DNA from: Chlamydomonas sphaeroides
Lineage: Eukaryota > Chlorophyta > Chlorophyceae > Chlamydomonadales > Chlamydomonadaceae
Assembly (NCBI GenBank): GCA_001662425.1
Contig: BDDC01000149.1
Location: 34,646 to 98,645 of the forward strand
DNA length: 64,000 nt
Direction: 5' to 3'
The notes under the pieces were generated by a model. The model searched no databases. It was not told the origin of the DNA and worked only from the letters and a program-made list of their open reading frames with translations. A program made the translations under genes and the position numbers. This document shows, piece after piece, positions 56,801 through 64,000 of the stretch; the stretch's first letter is position 1; the number at the start of each line of letters is the position of its first letter.

Positions 56801-59800
56801 ACGAACAGGAGCCGCACCTGTCGGCCGAGGCGGTGAGCACCATGGTGCCCTCCCGGCTCCAGTCCGCTCCGTGCAGCGGCCCCCCGTGGCCCACCAGGTC
56901 CGTGCCCTCGCCGCCCCAGCGGCTGAGCGGCAGCTTGAGCACGCGCGCGCTGCGGTTGACGGAGGCGGTCAGCAGCCGCGACGCGTCGCCTGCAGTCATG
57001 GGCACGGAGGAAGAGGGGGCAGCGACGTGCAGGTGAGAAGTGGCGCAAGCGGCGGCCAGCTGGCGCAAGGCGACTCCTGCGGGCCGTGGCTGCTGAGGGC
57101 CGGCACCCCTGCCTACGTTCGCCCAGCGCCACCCACGCGTCCTTGTGCCCACTCCCGGCCTGCCTGGCCCGTTCTGCCCTCTGCTCCCTGCCCCCTTCCC
57201 CGTCCCCCACGCTCACTCGAGTACGCTATCCGCACAATGGCGCCTCCCCCCGGGTGCACTGGCTCGTTGCCGGGCAGTCCATTGCGGGGCTGGTGCGCGG
57301 TGAGCGGGCCGCAGCCCAGCGGGTACTGCCGCGCCTCCGTCATGGCACGGGCCAGCGCGGCGGAGGAGGAGGCGGCGGTGGGGCGGGCCGAGGGCAGCTT
57401 GACAGCGGGCGGCGGCGCGCGGCCGAGCTGCTTGGGGCCCTGCAGCACGCCGTAGCTGGGCGGGAGGACGGGGGGAGGGGGGAGAAGGAGGGGAAGCTGA
57501 GGGGAGGCCGCGTGTGGGTCTGGGGGGGCAGCTTGGCGGGATAGGGAGCAGGCGGTCGGGCGTGACTCGGCATGTGTGCGCCGTCAGACATGGGCCCATG
57601 CCGCTGCGCCGGCATCTCGTGGCTCACCCGCTGGACTTGACCTTGGAGTGGAAGGTGACGGGCTGGTTCGCGACGCCGCCCTTGACGCCGCTGCCTGCCT
57701 TGGCCGGGCCTGCCGGCGGCCGCGACGGCCGGCCTAAGCCTGGGCTGGGCGAGCGGACCGAGCTAACGCCGCCGCCGCCGGGCCGCGCGTGGCCGGCGGA
57801 GCCCGCCCGCCGGGCTGTTCCGCCGGAGGAGCTGGGCGCCGGGCTGGCGGCGCCAGATACTCGCAATGGCGAGTTGACTGGCAGGGCGGTGGTCTGGAAT
57901 ACGGACAGCGTGGCTGCGGCGCCGCAGCCGGCGCCGACGGTGGCGTCGCCGTCGTCGCCATCGTCGTCTTCGGCGGCGTCGAGCGCCGCGACGTCGGCGG
58001 CGGGCCCGTCGAGGCCGTCGGCGGCTGAGTAGCGGCGGCGCGCGGCGGACGGCAGCCGCGGCTGCCGCGCCGCTTCGTATCCCGTGCTAGACGAGGCACC
58101 GCTGCCGTGCGATGACGACCGCGGCCGGTCGTCGTGCGACGGCTCGTACCGCGTTATGGAGAGCAAGGGCTCCCGTGACGCCGCCGTACAGCAGATGACG
58201 CCCAGGCCGGCGGCGCCGTCGGCGGCGGCGGGGCCGCCGCCGTCGGCCGGCAGCGACGGCGCCAGCGCGGCGGCGCCGCAGGGCTCGACCCGGGGCTGGC
58301 CGCGCAGCGCCAGCCGCGGCCGCAGCATGGGCGGCGGCGGCGGCGCCGCCGACAGCGCGCCCGTCGGCGGCCCCGGCGCCGCCGCCGCCGGCGTGTCCGT
58401 ACTGCGCCCGAGCAGGTACGCCTCCGTGATCTCGTACGAGCGGGTGTCGATGACAGCGATGGCGCCGGACATGGCCACCAGCAGCGGCGGCGCTGGCAGC
58501 AGCGCGGGGTGTGGCATGAGGTGGGTCGAGGGGTCGGAAATGTCGGGCAGATGGTGGCCCTGCGGCAGGAATGGGACGTCCGTGTGGGCAATGTGAAAAA
58601 TGTGTACGGACATGTGGCAAGTGCAGCGTGAGGAAAGGAGGACAGCGGTTGGACCTGCAGCACGGGGCGCCGTGCAGTTGCGTTGGGGGATTCTGGGCCA
58701 GGTCCCGGGTATCCTTTAGTGCGTACATTGGTAACATCGACGTTTCAAATCGATAGGCCATATCGACTGAATCGACTCGGATACGGCAGCTGACAGGTCC
58801 TGGGCTGTTTGGAAAGCAGGCATCCACCGGGTGTGCGCCTGGCCCTACGCCCGCATGCAAACGTGCCGTGCTGGGGGCCAGGCTGCGTACAGGCTACGCA
58901 GGCTGTGGGCGGGACCGCCCCAACCCCACGCACCGCATTGGCGGCCGCCAGCGGCGGCGGCGGCACCGGCGCATAGCACAGCGACAGCACGTAGGCGTTG
59001 CCCATGCCGCCGTCGGCCGACGCCGCCAGCCCGTCGCCGTCGTCGTCGCCATCGTCACCATTCAAGCTGCTGGACGAGGCCTACGGAGGAGGACGGCCGG
59101 GCGGGTCCTGTGTGATAAACAGCGCCTGCCCCCAACCCCATGCCTTCAAAGGCCCACACCGCTGTCCTGGCCCCAGCCGTCAGTCGGCTGCTGCCATCCC
59201 TACAGAAGCTGCGACGGTGGCTCGGGGCCGCTGCCCCGCCGCCGCACCTCCCGCTGCAGCCCCATCTGCGCCTTCCACGTCGGCCGGCTGCTGATGACCT
59301 TGGGCCCCGCCGCGGCCGCCGCCGCCGCCTCGGCCGCGGCCGCTGCGGCGGCGGCCACGGCCTTGTTGACCTGCCGACCCACATCCAGCGCCTGCAGCAG
59401 CCTGGCGCCGGGCAGGTGACCAGGTGCGGGGAGGCATAGGTGCGGCGCGCTGGCAGCGAGCCGAGCCATCATGCCCATGGAGCGCGGCGAGAGGGACGCA
59501 CGCCGCGCCGCGCACAGCTGGCCGCCTGGAAGACCAAGAGAGAGGCATTTGACGTGCAGGAGCGCGCCTGACCCGACACGGCGCCCCAAGAGAGGCCTTT
59601 GACCGCTCCTGACCCCACACGGCCCCCCCCCCACCTCGCCGCGGGCAGGCTGCTGAGGTCAAAGAGCCGCACGCTGCCGTCCGCCGCGCCCAGCGCCAGC
59701 CGCGGCGGGTGGCTCGGCTCCAGGGCCAAGCAGGTGAGTGGCGAGGCGCCCAGCACCGCCGACTGCATCACCAGTGCGCCCGCCTGAAGGGCGTGTGTGC

Positions 59801-62075
59801 CGAGGGCAAAGCGTACTCAGGTGGAGCCAGAAGGATATGGGCGCGGGATATGGGGCTTAATGAGGGGTTATGTTAAGGGCTAGCGGCTAGGCAAGTGTGG
59901 TGCCCAGGCCCCGCCGACTGCACCACCATAGCGCCCGTCTGGAGGGTCAACCAGTCGCTCGCAACAAAAGGCATGTCAGTTATTACGTAATCTGTTTCTC
60001 TATGCAATGGGCGTGACTGTGGGGGGTCGGGGTTTGCAGAGAGCGAGGTGCTGGGGGCACTGGGCTACCGGCCCCAGGCTGTCGTCCCGTTCATGCATCC
60101 CGACCCACATGGCCGTGTACGACACGCTGCGCCCGACAGAAGAGCGAGCAGCATGGGGCGCCGACACCTGGCCCACATGACTTGCGCGACAACCACGCTG
60201 CCACTTACCCGGCATACTGCTCGCCTCGCCTGATGCTCATGTTTTTCATTGCCTGACCTCGCCCTGCTCCTCAATCCCTTACATAGTGCCTCCCACTGCT
60301 CTGCCCCCTCTCCCTCCGCTGCCTGCCCCCTCCGACACCTCACCTCCAGGTCCCAAATCTTGAATGTCCGGTCGGCCCCCGCCGTCACCAGCAGGTGCGG
60401 GCTGGATGGCGGCGGGCAGAAGCCGGCCGCCAGCACGTCCGCCGTGTGGCCGTCCAGGCTGAGGGGTGGTGGGAGGCGAGGTGGGAGGTGAGGTGGGGCA
60501 CGATGTGGGTCATGTGGGTCAGCCCTGTGCGACCCCGGCCGCTATGCCATCACACAGTAGAAGAAACAGGAACATCGGCATGCCGAAGACAGGGCCATGG
60601 GTCCATGGGCGTGTGGACCGCCCAGCCCCGCACACCCGCTGCACAAGCGCCTGGCTGCCCCTGGTGTGCGGAGAGGCGCAGGCCAGACCGCTGCATGGCG
60701 CTCGCCCCACGATGTCCCCGGGCCCACCGGTACACGTGGCGGAAGGTGCGGACGTCGAAGACTGCAGGTGTGAAAGGCGGGCGCCGTGCATCAGGGGGCA
60801 GCAGGCAGAACGAGGGCAGCAGAGGGCCTCGCGATGCGCTGTACGGAGGCGGGCGCCCCAGGGTCAGGACCAACCGCCGCCGCACCACGCGGCCGTACTC
60901 GTCGAGTCGAGTCGAGTCGAGTTGAGTCGAGTCGAGTCGAGCGCACTCGCGGTCGGTCCCTGCTCGGGGCTGCTGCCGCTGCGACGGCCCACGCCCTCGG
61001 ACCCACAACCCCTGCGACCCACCGTTGACGTCGCTGCCTACGCAGATCACCAGGTACGACAGGCGGGCGCTGTACGTCATGCAGTACACGGGGCCCTGGT
61101 CGGACATGACCTGCGTTGCGGGCGGCGGGCAGGGGCAGCCGCACGCATCGGCGGGCAGGGGCAGCCGCACGCATCGGCGGGCGGCAGCGCACGGGTCAAG
61201 CTTCTTGGGGCTCGGCCCCCGCCGCTGTGCTGACCCAGGTGAGGTACGAAGGAGATGACGTGCACATGTGGCTGGCTGATGGGTATGTAGCGAGGGAGCC
61301 CGCCGCTGCCCGTAGCGCCCACACACGGCAGCCAAGGTGTTCCGCTGCCTTGAGGCCCCGGGCGGCTGCACAGGACGTGTCGTGCTGCGCGGCTTCGCGA
61401 GGCGGCGCGGCCGGCGCCTGGCGGCCGAGGGCCGTCGAGGGGCGACCGCACCTTGATGGGCGGTGGCGTGGGGTAGCCCATGGCTACTGCGTCAAACACG
61501 CTGGCCACGTTCCACGCCAGTACGGCATCCCAGGATCCGCAGAAGAGCACGGCGGGCTGGAAGCCGCTGGTGCTGGCTCGCCGCGACGGCGCTGGGTCGC
61601 TGGTGCCTGCACGCGCAGTGAGTTGGGCGCGAGGCGGCTAGAGAGGGGATGTGGTGTGAAGCTGTGGGGAGGCGTGAGGTGTAAGCTGCGGTACGGGAGC
61701 CATCATACCGAGCTGGCCGGCGCCGAAGGCCAGAGAGATAATGGGGCGCTGCTGTAGCTCCGATGACAGGCGCACGGGCTGCTGGCTGAGGTTGCGCAGG
61801 CGGCACAGCTCCACAGAGGTGCTGCCCGGCACTGCGTGGGCCAGAAAACTTCCTGGGGATGGGGCGAGGCGTCGTCGAAGCGTGTCAAGTTCGAGCCGCG
61901 TAGCAAACGCAGACAAGAGAGCCCCTCCGTTCCCGCGACCCTTGGCCATCCAAGGAAGTGTACCACCAGCCCCACAGCAGCGGACTTCTCTCCACACACC
62001 GTCGGTCGCCACGACATGGCAGGGGCGCCCGTCGCCACCGGCCCCAACCTCATTAACGAAGCGCAGCTGACCCAT
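53825..62075 (-). CDS. WDR27: WD-repeat protein, WDR27 homologue
   Basis: Supported exons from 5' to 3': 61964-62075, 61709-61852, 61452-61606, 61023-61110, 60728-60761, 60344-60458, 59635-59783, a region at about 59250-59520, about 58934-59068, 57628-58559, 57217-57455, 56818-56989, 56353-56527, 55992-56065, 55633-55726, 55318-55473, 54766-54895, 54258-54385 and 53825-53941. N-terminal blades include AVLFCGSWDAVLAWNVASVF, then LDGHTADVLAAGF and TAGADRTFKIWDLE. A low-complexity insert leads to the family signature FHSKVKSSGYG. C-terminal blades follow the human WDR27 order: GTMVLTASADRTARLWSASC, RFVYMDQFIALAAGNKLLLY, FSAVNGFLSPLAIAAASNRC, DGAVKLWDVRQPQRCVRAFA, PSMGVAFSPCLRYLGVGSED, DVVTGVAFNPLHPQMALACL. 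It is a double beta-propeller scaffold; its cellular role is poorly known. The joins around 58.9-59.6 kb are unresolved. Confidence 0.88.
60899..60941. repeat. (GTCGA)n microsatellite
   Basis: Eight to nine 5-base units, one with a T substitution, lie in a WDR27 intron. Confidence 0.85.
61123..61174. repeat. 26-base perfect tandem duplication
   Basis: Two identical adjacent copies (61123-61148 and 61149-61174) lie in a WDR27 intron. Confidence 0.9.
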
Positions 62076-62335
62076 CTCAGGCGTCGGGAACTGTGTTGGG
62101 TATTAGCGCCGAGGAACAGCGCTGGAAAGTAAAAGTCTCTGCTTACGCCCCATGTTGGGCCAAGCAATGTGTGGTGAAGTAGCTATAACAACAATAGATA
62201 CTTACACGAAAGCGGAGTGTGTACTGTGAGCGTCACGACAGCTCGGGGCGTTCTACATGTGATAACTTTTGTCAATGCTTCTTAAACGTTGCACACAGTA
62301 AACATACAATAGATGCAGTGCAGATAGCACCAAGC
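62076..62335. promoter_or_regulatory. Short divergent promoter region between WDR27 and the right-edge gene
   Basis: Only 260 bases separate the two start codons on opposite strands. The interval is markedly AT-richer than the surroundings, especially 62170-62330, as expected for a shared promoter. Confidence 0.6.
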
Positions 62336-64000
62336 ATGGAGTCCGCTATTCGCCACTTGCGCGACGGCGCATCGCCGCAGCTCCCTGCCGCGTGTGCCAC
62401 CTGCTGTGTGCTGGACAGCCTCGCGGTTGCTGGAGGCACGCTAGTACTGCAACACGTAAGGGCGTCCCGGTGAGGCACGACAGGGGTTCCGCACGCCGTT
62501 CGACAACCCCGCCCCACCCCCCTCCCGCAGGCCGCCATCTCCTTTATCTCAGCCATGCGCCAGGGCCGCAGCCAGGCCACGCATGTGCGGCTGCTGGACC
62601 TGACCGGCAGCCTCGCGCACGTGGCTGCTATGGCCGCAGCCACGGCCAACATCGCGTCACCATCCCAGCCCAGCGACGTGGAGCTCCTCGACCTCTGCTC
62701 CGACCCCTGGGGCTGGCTCAGGCCAAGCCAGGAGCCCTCAACGCCTGCTGCCCTCGCCAGCAATAGCGTTGTTCCCGGCGCTGCTTCAGCAGCGTCAGGG
62801 GCCCCTGAAGGAAGCGCCCACGGGCCCTCAGGCCCTGGCACTGGGCTGCTACAGCCCGCGGTCAGCCTAGATGCGCTTCGGTCCATGCTCCTCGCTCCGC
62901 CTCCTACAAACAGCTCGGGCCCGCAGCGGCGACAGCCGCCACCGAGCGCGCCCACGGACGCCGGCGCCGAGGCAGCGGCGCCTGCAGGTGACAGCAGCGA
63001 CGATGCCGTGGGCCCCAGCGGCGAGGGCGGCAGCGGCCACAGCTTGTGCCTCGTGCTGGGCTGCTTAAGCACCTTGATGGAGCGATACGGCGAGTGGCAG
63101 GTACGACCCGCCCCATCCTTGCCCAACACTCCCATCCCTGATAATCTAGCTAGCCCAGCAGCGCTGAAGACACCCTGGGTGCTGGGTGTCGACGGCGCTG
63201 GCCAATGCACGACATGTTGCCTCGGCTGCTGGCCGCGAGGCGTGCCGCATGCCAGGCCTCCCCCCTGGCCGGCCCCAGCGCGCGGCATACCTCTTGGTGC
63301 CCCCTGACGCGGCCCACCACCATCACCTCGTGCCTGGGCCGGTCCCTGGCAGGCGCTGGCGCTCTTGGAGGCGGTGCAGCGCTCGCCCGTCGTGTCGTGC
63401 GTGCTGACGTCGCTGCACACGGTACGGCAGTACGACAGGAGAGGGCAGCGCGACGGACAGAGGCACACGGCCACGGCCGAGCCTCCCTCCGGGGAAACAA
63501 CCCGGCGGCTGACCTGCGCCGCATCTCCAACCCGTGGCCCCACGCCCGTCGGGCCCCGCAGGACCTGCACCCCGAGCAGGCGGTGTGCGGCTTGCGCCGC
63601 CTGGCCAGCTGCTGCCTGGAGCTGGGCCCGCTGTCGGGGCTGCAGGCGCAGGTGGCCACCTCGGCGCTGGCGGCGGCAGGAGGCGACGGCGGGCAGGTGG
63701 CGGGCTGCCTGGACTGCCGCACCAAGCGCCGCACGGGTGAGGCGCCGTTTAATGCGCTCCCGTTGGGTTACCAACTCACCTTGGTCAGCATGTGTGTGAA
63801 AGATAAGGCAGGTGGCTGCCGCACCAAGCGCAGCACGGGTGAGCGGTGAGGGGCGTCCCCAGCGCGCGTCGAGCGCCTCGCTGTACTCCGTGCGGGCCAT
63901 GGAGGAGCTGGCGGGCACAGGTTTACGAGCCCCATGTCTCCTGCGCCTCGCGTCGTGCCCTCGGCCATCGTCCCGCGCCTCGCCGGCCCCATTGGCCCCT
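62336..64000 (+). CDS. Unrecognised, probably helical protein; 3' end off the window
   Basis: The ATG at 62336-62338 opens MESAIRHLRDGASPQL. Exons in frame are 62336-62455, 62531-63100, 63353-63421 and 63562-63736. A further exon near 63863-63930 is likely, but its phase was not solved. The readable protein has amphipathic helical parts: AAISFISAMRQGRSQATHVR, LLDLTGSLAHVAAMAAATAN, LCLVLGCLSTLMERYGEWQ, ALLEAVQRSPVVSCVLTSLH and EQAVCGLRRLASCCLELGPL. A Ser/Pro/Ala-rich loop of about 100 residues sits between them. Spaced helices with Leu/Ala/Cys suggest an ARM/HEAT-like fold, but no family motif is certain. It shares a short divergent promoter with WDR27. Confidence 0.6.

Overview
The window is nuclear DNA of a green alga, most probably a volvocine or other Chlamydomonadales species. 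The signs are very high GC, genes broken into many short GT-AG introns with GTGAGT/GTGCGT-type donors, Ala/Gly/Pro/Ser-rich linkers, and TGTAA poly(A) signals. Two proteins match plant/algal-type homologues: a TMEM33 with the land-plant N-terminus, and SAND proteins of chlorophyte style. No bacterial operon features, rRNA, tRNA, CRISPR array or transposon was seen.

Layout, left to right. (1) <1-5579, minus: a secretory nucleotide-diphospho-sugar transferase-like glycosyltransferase, running off the left edge. (2) 7796-15692, minus: a 1,918-aa receptor-like TKL-type kinase with signal peptide, large ectodomain, one membrane span and a non-RD kinase domain. (3) 16966-21501, minus: a 1,107-aa Tudor-like + SAND + Hsp20-like protein. 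(4) 22170-26224, minus: a 1,114-aa protein with a C-terminal SAND domain. (5) 27162-30634, minus: TMEM33/Pom33 homologue. (6) 31466-34504, plus: replication protein A 32-kDa subunit. (7) 35495-39623 and (8) 40912-43402, plus: tandem paralogous secreted Cys-rich proteins with very acidic or His/Asp-repeat centres, and a decayed copy of their last exon between them. (9) 44450-45845, plus: unrecognised, probably plastid-targeted protein. (10) 48406-53184, minus: GT90/CAP10 O-glycosyltransferase. (11) 53825-62075, minus: WDR27 WD-repeat protein. (12) 62336->64000, plus: unrecognised helical protein, cut by the right edge.

For most genes I rebuilt exons by eye from splice signals and reading phase. 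Genes 2-10 each close to a whole number of codons, which supports the models; gene 7 does so only if whatever lies in the assembly gap preserves phase. Genes 1, 11 and 12 are only partly resolved. Four loci enter the secretory pathway (1, 2, 7/8, 10), two look nuclear-regulatory (3, 4) and one is DNA replication (6). No pathway linking all of them is evident. TMEM33/RPA2 and WDR27/gene 12 are divergent pairs that could share promoters.

The least familiar biology is the gene 7/8 family. Two Cys modules, spaced somewhat like Dickkopf/colipase-type knots, flank a centre built by repeated symmetrical phase-1 exons. One paralogue is poly-Asp/Glu then (Asp-His)n; the other is (Asp-Glu-Gln)n followed by a Lys-rich block and poly-Asp. 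The tandem SAND genes, one with an unusual Tudor-SAND-Hsp20 architecture, come second.
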